Positions 49,728-58,581 of a stretch of DNA of 64,000 bases are shown in pieces. The stretch lies in contig JAIELH010000003.1 of NCBI GenBank assembly GCA_019753125.1, positions 22,087-86,086 on the forward strand, in the 5' to 3' direction. The stretch's first letter is position 1, and each line of letters begins with the position of its first letter. This DNA is from Gallionellaceae bacterium. GTDB taxonomy: Bacteria > Pseudomonadota > Gammaproteobacteria > Burkholderiales > Gallionellaceae. A program made the translations under genes and the position numbers. The notes beneath the pieces are model-generated. The model worked only from the letters and a program-made list of their open reading frames with translations, ran no database searches and was not told the origin of the DNA.

Positions 49728-50570
49728 ATGACCTACCGCCGCTTGCTATCGCTGACTTTGGCTGTTCTTTGGGCTGTGGCAAATCCTGCTTTAGCGATGG
49801 ATCACGGTAAACCGCAGGTGCAGCAAGAGAATATAACCGCCCAGTCTTTCGATGAAGCCACAGCGCTGAGAATAAGCCAGGCCGCGATAGGCAACCAGCT
49901 TGGCGATTACACCTTTGTGGATCGCAGCGGGCGCACCGTGCGCATGTCCGACTACAGGGGCAAACCACTGGTTATCAGCCTGATTTATACGCATTGCCCG
50001 TTCATTTGCGCAACCACGACCCGTAGTCTGTCCACGATCAAACAATCGCAGGAAGCGCTGGGAGCGGATAGTTTCAACGTTTTGACAGTTGGTTTTGATA
50101 CAGAGAACGACATTCCTGCCGCAATGGATGATTTCGCAAAGCGTACAGGCGTAGATTTGCCCGGATGGGCTTTTGTCAGCGCTGATGCGGATACGATCAA
50201 GAAGTTAAGCAAAGATTTGGGTTTTGTCTTTTTCCCGCTCGAAGAGGGCGGGTTCAACCACATTACGCAAACGACCTTTGTGGATGCGCAGGGCAAGGTT
50301 TATCTCCATATCTATGGAGAGGACTTTGAAAACAAGACGCTGTTGCAGCCCCTGAAGAACCTGATTTACAACATTAAAACAGCCGAGCCGGGCATGGCGG
50401 GCGTATCTAACAAGGTCAAGTTGTTTTGCACGGTTTATGACGCCAAGACAGGGCAGTATAAAGTGACTTATGGCTACTTTTACGGAATTGGCTTGGGTAT
50501 TTTGTGCTCATTGCTGATTTCGTGGTGGCTGATACTCGAATATCGCAAAAGCGTGAAACGAGAGCATTAG
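49728..50570 (+). CDS. SCO1/SenC-family copper chaperone with C-terminal membrane helix
   Basis: Thioredoxin-fold protein that delivers Cu to oxidase CuA sites or acts as a thiol redox protein. The 280-aa product has a signal peptide (to ALA, about 23), the copper-binding motif YTHCPFICATT (CxxxC, about 88), and the distal His in GGFNHITQTTF. Unusually it continues into a C-terminal membrane helix (YFYGIGLGILCSLLISWWLIL, about 250-270), so it would be anchored at its tail. It is placed ahead of the cytochrome b and oxidase-like genes. Confidence 0.9.
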   Translation: MTYRRLLSLTLAVLWAVANPALAMDHGKPQVQQENITAQSFDEATALRISQAAIGNQLGDYTFVDRSGRTVRMSDYRGKPLVISLIYTHCPFICATTTRSLSTIKQSQEALGADSFNVLTVGFDTENDIPAAMDDFAKRTGVDLPGWAFVSADADTIKKLSKDLGFVFFPLEEGGFNHITQTTFVDAQGKVYLHIYGEDFENKTLLQPLKNLIYNIKTAEPGMAGVSNKVKLFCTVYDAKTGQYKVTYGYFYGIGLGILCSLLISWWLILEYRKSVKREH

Positions 50571-50621
50571 GAATTTCTCTGTCCGGTATTTTTACCGGGA
50601 ATCATTTTATTAGGAGCCTCC

Positions 50622-51506
50622 GTGATCAAAATAGTACAACAGCTTATCCAGGGCGTTTTTCTGCGTCTGGAGAGAGGGCTAAATGGCATTTTCGGGCCAT
50701 CTCTCAACCCGCTCTATTATCTGGGCGGGATTACCTATTTGATGTTCTGGATTATCGCGGCCAGCGGTTTTTATATTTATTTCTTTTACGAAACCGGGGT
50801 AGAAGATGCCTTCAGCTCGGTCGAGTCTTTAACGCATAAGCAATGGTATCTGGGCGGCATATTGCGCAGCATGCACCGTTATGCTTCAGACGGGATGATT
50901 CTGGCTGCCGGCTTGCATCTGTTGCGCAGTTTTGCTTTTGACCGTTACCGGAATTTTCGCTGGTTTTCCTGGTACACCGGTATTGCGCTGATCTGGATGG
51001 TTTATATCGCCGGCATCAATGGTTACTGGCTGGTCTGGGACAAGCTGGCGCAATTTGTTGCTCTGGCAAGCGCTGAATGGCTGGATGTCTTGCCGATTTT
51101 CAGCGTGCCTCTTGCACGCAATTTTCTCGAGCAGGGCAGCGTAAACGATCGTTTCTTTTCACTGCTTTCGTTTATTCACCTGGGTGTTCCACTGGGCCTT
51201 TTCGGGCTCATCTGGATTCATACGCAACGGGTTCCGCAAGCCAAGACTTCGCCGCCGAAAGCAGTCAGGTATGGGCTGATCCTGTCGATGCTCGCGCTTG
51301 CGCTGATCAAACCGGCATTGAGCCAGGGGCATGGAAATCTGGATTTTTCAGCGACTATCCTGGAACTGGATTGGTTCTATTTATGGATGTTTCCGTTGCT
51401 CTATTCCTGGGGGGGGGGGATTATGGCTGTTGGCAGGTGGGATTACCGCATTCCTGTTGCTGCTGCCATGGCTGAGATGGTCAAAGCGCGGCAAAGGCGA
51501 ATTTGA
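50622..51506 (+). CDS. Cytochrome b (bc1/b6f-type N-terminal domain), frame broken at G11 tract
   Basis: Quinol/quinone-reactive dihaem cytochrome b. The haem His pairs are H-x13-H in SMHRYASDGMILAAGLH and again in FIHLGVPLGLFGLIWIH. Four to six membrane helices follow the N-terminal amphipathic region, with the family's WYLGG block. After residue 262 the frame passes through an 11-G run (51409-51419); beyond it the sequence (IMAVGRWDYRIPV) has no family resemblance. Dropping one G joins a membrane helix and then the ferredoxin/reductase below, giving a single 644-aa protein. Treat the last 30 residues as suspect. Confidence 0.85.
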   Translation: MIKIVQQLIQGVFLRLERGLNGIFGPSLNPLYYLGGITYLMFWIIAASGFYIYFFYETGVEDAFSSVESLTHKQWYLGGILRSMHRYASDGMILAAGLHLLRSFAFDRYRNFRWFSWYTGIALIWMVYIAGINGYWLVWDKLAQFVALASAEWLDVLPIFSVPLARNFLEQGSVNDRFFSLLSFIHLGVPLGLFGLIWIHTQRVPQAKTSPPKAVRYGLILSMLALALIKPALSQGHGNLDFSATILELDWFYLWMFPLLYSWGGGIMAVGRWDYRIPVAAAMAEMVKARQRRI

Positions 51507-52557
51507 AATCTCTTCGGTTCCCTGCGGGCATGTGGTTACGGCAAGACAAGGCGAAACCATACTTGAAGCCTCATTGCGCCAGGATATAAACCTGCCCTAT
51601 ATTTGCCGCGACGGCGCCTGCGGTGCTTGTAAAGGCACTATTTTAAAAGGCACGGTTGACTATGGCACTTATCAGGAGGGCGTACTGACCGATGCGGAAA
51701 AAGCGGCGGGCAAGGCGTTGTTTTGCTGCGCCAAGCCATTATCCGACCTGAGCATCGAGTGCCATGAAGTCGATGAGCTGAAGCGCTTCCCGATCAAGAG
51801 CCTGAAGTTCCGTGTCCAGAAAATGACGCGTGCGGCACAGCATGTCATGCTGCTTGACCTGCGCCATGAGGGTGACGAGCGCTTCAACTTTATTGCCGGC
51901 CAGTATGTTGCCGTCCAATTGGATGACGGTACCAAACGCAGCTATTCCGTTGCCAATGCACCGTATGAATCCGACCGTTTGGAACTGCATATTCGCCAGG
52001 TGCCAGGCGGTAAATTTACCGGCCATGTCTTTAATGACGGGATGAAAGAGGGCGATGTGCTGCAGGTGGAAGGGCCATATGGAAGCTTCTTCCTGCATGA
52101 GGACAGCGATAAGCCTATCATTTTCATGGCTGGAAACACCGGATTTGCGCCGATCAAGAGCATGGTGGAACATGCATTCAAGATTGGCCTGAACCGGCCC
52201 ATGGCACTGTACTGGGGCGTCAAGACTCCGGCTGATTTTTACCTGATGGACTTGCCGGAAAAATGGCAGCAGGAGCATGATAATTTCAAGTTTATTCCGG
52301 TCTTGTCCGAGTCCAAGCCAGAATACAACTGGCAAGGCAGAACCGGTTTGGTGACAGAGGCGATCCTGCAGGATTACCCGGAGTTGAACAACCACCAGAT
52401 ATACGCTTGCGGCCCGCCGGCCATGGTGGATGCAGGCCGCGCCCCGTTCATGGGCAGGGGATTGCCGGAGGATCAGTATTTTTCCGATGCATTTTTTGTT
52501 TCTCACCACAATGCACCGGCTACGGAAACGCCATCAAATGAGGTGAAGCATGACTAA
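51331..52557 (+). CDS. 2Fe-2S ferredoxin plus FAD/NAD(P)H oxidoreductase domains, probably fused to the upstream cytochrome b
   Basis: The real content begins after the G-tract with a membrane helix (LWLLAGGITAFLLLLPWLRW), then a plant-type [2Fe-2S] domain (CRDGACGACKG, with FCCAKP supplying the last Cys), an FAD domain (RSYSVANAPYE, about residue 210) and a NAD(P)H domain (FMAGNTGFAPIKSM, ending CGPPAMVDAGR). It is the reductase half of a cytochrome b-FNR electron carrier linking NAD(P)H with the quinone pool. The 51331 start lies inside the cytochrome b frame and is unlikely to be used; a -1 change in the G run fuses the two. The fused cytochrome b/b6-flavin-NAD(P) layout recalls one described, from memory, in Accumulibacter. 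Confidence 0.8.
   Translation: MEIWIFQRLSWNWIGSIYGCFRCSIPGGGGLWLLAGGITAFLLLLPWLRWSKRGKGEFEISSVPCGHVVTARQGETILEASLRQDINLPYICRDGACGACKGTILKGTVDYGTYQEGVLTDAEKAAGKALFCCAKPLSDLSIECHEVDELKRFPIKSLKFRVQKMTRAAQHVMLLDLRHEGDERFNFIAGQYVAVQLDDGTKRSYSVANAPYESDRLELHIRQVPGGKFTGHVFNDGMKEGDVLQVEGPYGSFFLHEDSDKPIIFMAGNTGFAPIKSMVEHAFKIGLNRPMALYWGVKTPADFYLMDLPEKWQQEHDNFKFIPVLSESKPEYNWQGRTGLVTEAILQDYPELNNHQIYACGPPAMVDAGRAPFMGRGLPEDQYFSDAFFVSHHNAPATETPSNEVKHD
51409..51419 (+). other. Homopolymeric G11 tract interrupting cytochrome b-reductase fusion
   Basis: Eleven consecutive G residues at the exact point where the cytochrome b and ferredoxin-reductase frames part. Ten or thirteen G would give one continuous frame. 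Either a sequencing or assembly indel, a slippage-based phase-variable site, or a true mutation. Confidence 0.8.
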
Positions 52558-53068
52558 GCCATTGCAATATGTGGGGCAAGGGTTGTTTTATGCCCTGTTC
52601 ATGGGGGTGATCGGCTATTTCGCCACCTCCCCGTCTTATACCCACTTGCAGCCGGATGAAACGCTGATCAAGCTGAGCTTCAGCCATGCCGGACATACCA
52701 AGGGTGAGTGCCGGGAGCGCAGCGCGGAAGAGCTTGCCAAGCTTCCGGCATACCAGCGCAAAGGCGGGACGGTATGCCCGCGCGAGCGTGCCGATGTTGT
52801 TTTTGAGCTTGAAATAGACGGAAAACAGTTTGATCACGTGGTAATGAAGCCGGCGGGATTGTCGCACAGCGGCAATTCCAATATTTACCGGCGCATTCCG
52901 GTGAAGGCGGGTGTCCATACACTGAAGGCACGCCTGAAAGACCGCGAAGGAGAAGGCTTTAACTACGAGCATGAGGAGACGATGACTCTTGCTCCGGGAC
53001 GCATCGTGGTGATCGATTTCAAATCGGCAACCGGTGGCTTTATCTTCAAAAATAAAAATGCAACTTAA
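52550..53068 (+). CDS. Membrane-anchored hypothetical protein in the cytochrome b/oxidase cluster
   Basis: Not recognised. The 172-aa product has one N-terminal membrane helix (about 8-25, VGQGLFYALFMGVIGYFA) and a periplasmic domain with two Cys (GECRER, TVCPRE) and HSGNSNIYRRIPVKAG, predicted beta-rich. It overlaps the reductase stop by 8 nt and ends 10 bp before the oxidase-like gene, so it should belong to the same complex. Confidence 0.75.
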   Translation: MTKPLQYVGQGLFYALFMGVIGYFATSPSYTHLQPDETLIKLSFSHAGHTKGECRERSAEELAKLPAYQRKGGTVCPRERADVVFELEIDGKQFDHVVMKPAGLSHSGNSNIYRRIPVKAGVHTLKARLKDREGEGFNYEHEETMTLAPGRIVVIDFKSATGGFIFKNKNAT

Positions 53069-53078
53069 GGGCAGGGAA

Positions 53079-54473
53079 ATGAACTCGTTTTATCGACAGG
53101 CTGGAAGCAATACAAAGGGCAGGGAAGGGGGCGAATTTACGCTTTCGATGCCTTCGGAGGCCAGCCGCAAACTGGCTTCCGGCTGGTTATGGCTGGGTGT
53201 GGCATCGTTGCTGGGGGCAGGATTATTCGCCATTCTGCTGGTGCTTTCGCGCACCCCCTACATTCAGGATGTTTTTCCCTGGGTTGACTTCTTTCACACC
53301 GCGCTGGTGGTGCATGTAAACCTGTCGGTGCTGCTGTGGTTCCTGGCATTTGCCGGTGTATTGTGGAGCCTGAATACCTCGTCACGCTTGGCGGGCATGG
53401 GTTGGCTCGCTCTGGCGCTGGCGGCTGCCGGCTCCATTGTGATTGTGCTGTCCCCTTTTATTGCCACCGGCAAGCCGCTGATGAGCAACTATGTTCCGGT
53501 GATTCAAAGCAGCTTCTTTTTTACCGGACTGGTCGTGCTTGCCGCTGGCATAGCCGTGCTGGTGCTGCGTAGCCTGATTGCGCCACCCTCTGCACAGTTA
53601 TGGAAAGGAGGGGAGGGTTCGATACGCATCGGCTTTTATGCTGCCGCTGTTGCCTCGCTGTTTGCGCTGATTTGCTTTGGCTGGTCTTACGCTATTGTCC
53701 CGGATATTGATGACCGCACGCAGTATTACGATCTTTTGTTCTGGGGTGGCGGGCATGTGTTGCAGTTCACCTATTTGCTGCTGATGCTGTCGGGATGGCT
53801 ATGGCTTGCGGATGCCTGTGGCGCAAAGAACCCGTTGACTCCCCGCATCGCATCGTTCCTGCTCCTGCTCGGGCTGTTGCCGGTGTTTTATGCACCTGTC
53901 ATCTATCTGTCTTACGGCCATTTGCTGGGCGATTATATGGTGCAATTCACCCAGTTGATGAAAGTTGGTGCAGCTTTCGCGCCCGTGCCATTGGGCTTGG
54001 CGGTTCTTTACGGGGCCATCATGAGCCCCGGAACGGCAGCAACCAAACCGCAACGCGCGGCACTGTTTTCATCCGTTACGCTGTTTGCGGTTGGCGCCGG
54101 CATAAGCCTGATGATCGGGGAAAGCAACACAATCATTACGGCGCACTACCATGGCACCGGAGGGGCAATCAGCATGGCATTCATGGGGTTGACATTCCAT
54201 TTGCTGCCGCGCCTCGGCTATCGTGAGCCGGATTTGAAATGGGCAACGCTGCAACCCTATATGTACGGTGCAGGGCAGCTTTTCCACATTATCGGACTGC
54301 TGTGGTCGGGCGGTTATGGCGTGCAGCGCAAGGTTGCGGGCTCGGCACAGGAGTTGCATGGCTTTGCACAGACAGCAGGCATGGGCTTGATGGGCTTGGG
54401 CGGGTTGATAGCCGTTATTGGCGGCATCATGTTCCTGGTGGTGGTGTTCAAGGCCGTGCGGCGACCAGCATAA
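53079..54473 (+). CDS. Heme-copper-oxidase subunit I-like protein
   Basis: The 464-aa polytopic protein has about 12 helices and HCO landmarks: FFHTALVVHVNLSVLLW (low-spin haem His), FWGGGHVLQF (position of the helix VI CuB His), AHYHGTGGAISMAFMG and FHLLPRLG (haem ligands). The helix VII His-His pair that completes CuB is not seen; the matching place reads LSYGHLLGDY with a single His. It may therefore be an atypical oxidase, an NO-reductase relative or a non-catalytic quinol/cytochrome module. No CuA subunit II is nearby. Start 53079 chosen for AAGGG upstream. Confidence 0.82.
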   Translation: MNSFYRQAGSNTKGREGGEFTLSMPSEASRKLASGWLWLGVASLLGAGLFAILLVLSRTPYIQDVFPWVDFFHTALVVHVNLSVLLWFLAFAGVLWSLNTSSRLAGMGWLALALAAAGSIVIVLSPFIATGKPLMSNYVPVIQSSFFFTGLVVLAAGIAVLVLRSLIAPPSAQLWKGGEGSIRIGFYAAAVASLFALICFGWSYAIVPDIDDRTQYYDLLFWGGGHVLQFTYLLLMLSGWLWLADACGAKNPLTPRIASFLLLLGLLPVFYAPVIYLSYGHLLGDYMVQFTQLMKVGAAFAPVPLGLAVLYGAIMSPGTAATKPQRAALFSSVTLFAVGAGISLMIGESNTIITAHYHGTGGAISMAFMGLTFHLLPRLGYREPDLKWATLQPYMYGAGQLFHIIGLLWSGGYGVQRKVAGSAQELHGFAQTAGMGLMGLGGLIAVIGGIMFLVVVFKAVRRPA

Positions 54474-54534
54474 TGCCTATTTTCAAAATACAGCTTACAA
54501 TCAATTTATTGCAAGCTGTATTAAACAATATACA

Positions 54535-54732
54535 TTAAGGTGTGTTTTGCAGCGCAGGCACAAAAAAGTTGATTACAGTGGAGGTAAGCAGTGCCAGCGC
54601 AAGAATGATGGCGAAGAAAATGACGCTGCGGTATTGCAATCGTTCGCCACGTAATATTTCGATGCGGTCAAGCAACCAGTCGGACATGAAATAAAGGCCA
54701 GCAGCTACCAGAGTGTAGTAAACAACTTCCAA
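54535..54732 (-). CDS. Small two-helix membrane protein, 65 aa
   Basis: Not recognised. TTG start with GGAG 7 nt upstream. Two predicted helices (VVYYTLVAAGLYFMSDWLL and VIFFAIILALALLTSTVINF) flank a charged loop DRIEILRGERLQYR. Convergent with the oxidase-like gene and divergent from the next cytochrome b; may be a small accessory subunit. Confidence 0.6.
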   Translation of the reverse strand: MEVVYYTLVAAGLYFMSDWLLDRIEILRGERLQYRSVIFFAIILALALLTSTVINFFVPALQNTP

Positions 54733-54849
54733 GTCAATTCTCCATCAAATATATTCAAGTCTGCCATTATATTATGCTGCCAAGCTTTGAGCAGAGGCTT
54801 TTACCGGTTTTTTTCAGTTGCGGTGCGAAACACGTTATAAAGGCTCAAA

Positions 54850-56385
54850 TTGGCTATCTCCAATCCAACTGAATCATTCGCGCACAGGACGCTGCTCCGT
54901 TTTGAAGGCATTCTGAACAGGATTTTCGGTAACGACCTCAATCCTTTTTATTGCCTGGGTGCGTTGGGGCTGTTTTTTTTCTGGGTTGTTACTGTCAGCG
55001 GCGTCTATATCTATGCCTTCTATAAGACCGGCATGGATGTGTCCTATTCCTCCGTAGAATATTACACGCACGAACAATGGTATCTGGGCGGCATCATGCG
55101 CAGCCTGCATCGTTACGCTTCCGGGGCATTGGTGGTGGTAATGGTGCTGCATTTACTGCGCGAATTCATACTGGGGCGTTACCGCGGGGCACGCTGGTTT
55201 ACCTGGTTTACAGGCGTACCGTTGATCTGGCTGATATTTGCTGCCGGCATCAATGGTTACTGGATGGTCTGGGATACACTGGCCCAATACACCACGATAG
55301 CCTCAATGGAATGGTTCGACTGGCTGCCGATATTTCCCGAGCCGATGTCGGGCTATTTTGTATCCCGGGAAGGGTTCAATGACCGGTTTTTTTCTCTGGT
55401 ATCGTTTACCCATGTGACCATTCCACTGGTCATTTTGTTTTTCATCTGGGTGCACATCCTGCGCTTGAGCTACCCGGTCGTTAACCCGAAACGCAGGCTT
55501 GCACTCGGGATGCTGCTGGCGCTGCTGATCTTGTCGTTGCTGAAACCGGCACTAAGCCAGGGGCCGGCAGATTTGGGCATTGAGCCCAGCCGCCTCGGGA
55601 TTGACTGGTTTTATCTGTTTATTTACCCGTTGCTGGACGTGTGGTCACCGGGGCCGGTATGGGCATTGGTGATCGGATTCAGCCTGTTGCTTTGTGTATT
55701 GCCGTGGATACCAAGCAGGCACAAGCAAATACCGGTTGCCGAAGTCAATCTGGAAGCCTGCAGCGGGTGCAGGCTGTGTGTGGCCGATTGCCCTTATGAG
55801 GCAGTGGTGATGAAGCCGCGCACTGACGGCATGAATTTCCTCGAAGAAGCGGTGGTCGTGGCAGACCGCTGCGTCAGTTGCGGCATTTGTGTCGGCGCTT
55901 GCCCATCCTCGACTCCGTACCGAAGTAAAACCGGGTATGTAAGCGGCATCGAGATGCCGTCGCTGCCAATATCCGGGTTTCGCACCACGATGGTTAAAGA
56001 GCTGGCGAGGCTGCAAGGCAATGCCCGGGTCATCGTTTTCGGCTGCGACCATGCTGCAAATCTGGATAACTTGCGCGGCGATGGAGTGGCGGTGTTGAGC
56101 CTGCCATGCACGGCCATGCTGCCTTCCTCTTTTATCGAGTATGCATTGCGTGAAAGTCAGGTGGAAGGCGTGTTCATCACCGGTTGCCGCGAGAACGATT
56201 GCTACTACCGGATGGGCGGCCAGTGGGTAGAGCAGCGTTTGGCCGCCAAGCGCGAGCCGCGCCTGCGTCGCCGTACCGAGCGTGACCGGATCGAGCAATT
56301 CTGGGCATCTTCCGCCGATTCAAAAGAGTTGGCCGTGGAACTGGAAAAATTTCGCACCAGCCTGCGGGAGTTTAACCAGCGCTGA
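54850..56385 (+). CDS. Cytochrome b fused to 2x[4Fe-4S] ferredoxin and MvhD/FlpD-like domain
   Basis: The 511-aa fusion has an N-terminal dihaem cytochrome b (His pairs in SLHRYASGALVVVMVLH and THVTIPLVILFFIWVH; about residues 1-290), two 4Fe-4S motifs (CSGCRLCVADCP about 304, CVSCGICVGACP about 338), then an MvhD/FlpD-type domain (VIVFGCDHAAN, LSLPCTAMLP, FITGCRENDCYYRMGG) and a charged C-terminal helix. MvhD-like domains pass electrons between hydrogenase or dehydrogenase partners and heterodisulfide-reductase-type complexes. On a quinone-reactive cytochrome b, it suggests a soluble iron-sulfur partner docks here. TTG start at 54850. Paralogous to the cytochrome b at 50622. Confidence 0.88.
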   Translation: MAISNPTESFAHRTLLRFEGILNRIFGNDLNPFYCLGALGLFFFWVVTVSGVYIYAFYKTGMDVSYSSVEYYTHEQWYLGGIMRSLHRYASGALVVVMVLHLLREFILGRYRGARWFTWFTGVPLIWLIFAAGINGYWMVWDTLAQYTTIASMEWFDWLPIFPEPMSGYFVSREGFNDRFFSLVSFTHVTIPLVILFFIWVHILRLSYPVVNPKRRLALGMLLALLILSLLKPALSQGPADLGIEPSRLGIDWFYLFIYPLLDVWSPGPVWALVIGFSLLLCVLPWIPSRHKQIPVAEVNLEACSGCRLCVADCPYEAVVMKPRTDGMNFLEEAVVVADRCVSCGICVGACPSSTPYRSKTGYVSGIEMPSLPISGFRTTMVKELARLQGNARVIVFGCDHAANLDNLRGDGVAVLSLPCTAMLPSSFIEYALRESQVEGVFITGCRENDCYYRMGGQWVEQRLAAKREPRLRRRTERDRIEQFWASSADSKELAVELEKFRTSLREFNQR

Positions 56386-56568
56386 TGTGACATCTGGTGC
56401 TTCATAGCGCGCCCGTAAAATACTATCAAGCAGCAAAGGAGATCGCTGGAAGCCAAGTCAGCCAAGGAAGTGGCACCTACCAATAGGTATTTATTGCATT
56501 TGACATAATATACATTATGCGTATTTCAGGGGCAAAGGTTTGTGCGCCCATTTGTAATTTTTCCGCTT
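56386..56568. other. Convergent intergenic gap
   Basis: 183 bp between the cytochrome b fusion and the histidine kinase. It contains a CATAAT-ATAC-ATTATG dyad at about 56504-56519 and nothing else I can name. Confidence 0.4.
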
Positions 56569-58581
56569 TCAAGCTACTTCTTCCAACCCCGTAGGGTCTC
56601 TCAATGCATGCAGTATCAATGATTTCAGTTTGGCTGGCTTTACCGGCTTGTGCAGCAAATGATGGCCGTTAACACTGGCCAGTTTCAAAACTGCCTGGCT
56701 GGTATCACCGCTGATCAAGATACAGGGAACCTGCTTGTTTTGATGCTGCCGCACCGTTGCAATCACCTCGATGCCATTCGCATTGTTATCGCCAAGCTGG
56801 TAATCGCTGATAATAAAATCCCATGTCTCGCCGTTTTGCAGCAGGTGCTCTACCTCTGTCAATGAAGCGGCTACGCTTACCTTGCAGCCCCATGAAGCCA
56901 GGAGGTTGGCTGTGCCTGTCAGTACTGTTGCATCATCATCGACTACCAGCAATCTTGCTTTTGCCAGCGGCGAGATTTCGGTTTTCTGCGGCTCTTCTTT
57001 GCTTTGCAAGGCCGCCTGACCGCGCCTGTCAATATTGATAGCAACTGGCGCTTCCACGGCAAATACCGATCCTTTACCGGGTGCGGAGTGCAATTTAAGG
57101 GTATGCCCAAGCAATTTTACCAAGCGATCCACGATCGATAATCCCAACCCCAAGCCGTTGTCTGTATTCACCTGCGGATTGGACAAGCGGAAAAACTCGC
57201 GGAATATGTTGATTTGGTCGATTTCTGTAATGCCGACGCCGCTGTCGCGCACCTCGATACGCCAGCAATTTCCGCGCCGCCGGCACGCAATCATGACGCA
57301 GCCATTTTTGGGGGTATAACGTATCGCGTTACTGACCAGGTTCATCAATATCCGTTCCAGTAATTGCGGGTCGCTGGTGATATAGCCGCTGCATGGGCGG
57401 ATAATCAGGCGGATATTTTTGATACGGGCAAGCGCTTGGTAGTCAGCCGCAACGCGTTGCAGCAAAGCCTTCAGGCTGCAGGGTTGCATTTGTGGCACAA
57501 CGACATTCGCATCCAGCTTGGAAATATCAAGCAGCGCATTCAACAGCATCGAAAGCGCCTCGACAGATTGCTCCACCTGTCCGACCAAGCGCTGTAGCGC
57601 ATCATCATTTGACACTCTCTGTTGCAATTCGGCAACATATAGGCCCAAAGCATGCAGCGGCTGGCGCAAATCATGGCTGGCCACGGCCAAGAAGCGGCTT
57701 TTATCATGGCTGGCACGCTCTGCCCATTCTTTTTTTGCGCGCAAGGCTTGCGTTGCGTCATCGATGCGTTGCTGCAGGATGGTGCGCTCTTCCTGCAGTA
57801 ACGCGGTCATTTCATTCATGCCTTGTGCCAAGGTGCTTATTTCATCGATATTGGTACGCAGCGAAACACGCGAGTCGAGCTTGCCCTCGCCTATCGCCTG
57901 CACAGCCTCGCTCAACCTTCTGATAGGGCGAGTAATGTTGAGGCCTGCCCGATACACAAAGTAGAAAGAAACAGACAAAAAAAACAAGGTTGCGAGTACC
58001 GTAATCCAGAGTGTTTGCGTTTTGAGCTGCTCGGTGCGCAGCTTGCTTATTTCAAGGATCACCGTACCCAATCTTGGAATGTCGCGATCCTGTTCGAGGC
58101 CGCCCAAGTCAACTTGTGTCGGGACAATCGGGTGGTAAAGGCGCAAGCCATAAATATCGCTTTGTGAATTGGACAGGAAGGCGTCATTTTTCAATTGCTT
58201 GATCTGTGTAAACTCTTGCCGGTCGAGGGGGTTGATTGCTGCCAGGTTTGTCCTGGCAAGCAAGTCTTTTGGAATATCGGGAATATCCCCGGCGCTGGCC
58301 AATATCTTGCCGGCCTTATTCAAAATAACCACTCCGCGTATATCCGGTTGCTGCTGCGCACTTCTGGCGATATCCTGCAAAAACGCCTGGTTATTTGAAA
58401 ATACGCCGTATTCGCTGCTTGCTGCGAGTTGGTGGGCAACCAGTTCACTGCGCTCCAGCAAATCCTGGTCCATGTCCACGAAACGTTCGTGCAAGAAAAA
58501 AGATTCCAGCGTAATTGCCATGATGAGCAGTGGTGCGATGGACAACCAGGCAACGTGGCTGCGGATACCGATTCGTTTCAT
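56569..58581 (-). CDS. Hybrid sensor histidine kinase with receiver domain
   Basis: The 670-aa product has a membrane helix (about 9-29), a periplasmic sensor of about 150 residues, a second helix (about 190-210), HAMP, a coiled coil (TALLQEERTILQQRID), HisKA with VASHDLRQPLHALGLY (phospho-His), HATPase (N box LMNLVSNAIRYT, G box NGLGLGLSI), and a C-terminal receiver (RLLVVDDDATVL, acceptor Asp in FIISDYQLG). Its ATG overlaps the stop of the periplasmic binding protein gene by 4 nt; a TonB receptor gene precedes both. That order suggests the kinase senses a ligand delivered by those proteins. No separate response regulator is in the window. Confidence 0.93.
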   Translation of the reverse strand: MKRIGIRSHVAWLSIAPLLIMAITLESFFLHERFVDMDQDLLERSELVAHQLAASSEYGVFSNNQAFLQDIARSAQQQPDIRGVVILNKAGKILASAGDIPDIPKDLLARTNLAAINPLDRQEFTQIKQLKNDAFLSNSQSDIYGLRLYHPIVPTQVDLGGLEQDRDIPRLGTVILEISKLRTEQLKTQTLWITVLATLFFLSVSFYFVYRAGLNITRPIRRLSEAVQAIGEGKLDSRVSLRTNIDEISTLAQGMNEMTALLQEERTILQQRIDDATQALRAKKEWAERASHDKSRFLAVASHDLRQPLHALGLYVAELQQRVSNDDALQRLVGQVEQSVEALSMLLNALLDISKLDANVVVPQMQPCSLKALLQRVAADYQALARIKNIRLIIRPCSGYITSDPQLLERILMNLVSNAIRYTPKNGCVMIACRRRGNCWRIEVRDSGVGITEIDQINIFREFFRLSNPQVNTDNGLGLGLSIVDRLVKLLGHTLKLHSAPGKGSVFAVEAPVAINIDRRGQAALQSKEEPQKTEISPLAKARLLVVDDDATVLTGTANLLASWGCKVSVAASLTEVEHLLQNGETWDFIISDYQLGDNNANGIEVIATVRQHQNKQVPCILISGDTSQAVLKLASVNGHHLLHKPVKPAKLKSLILHALRDPTGLEEVA

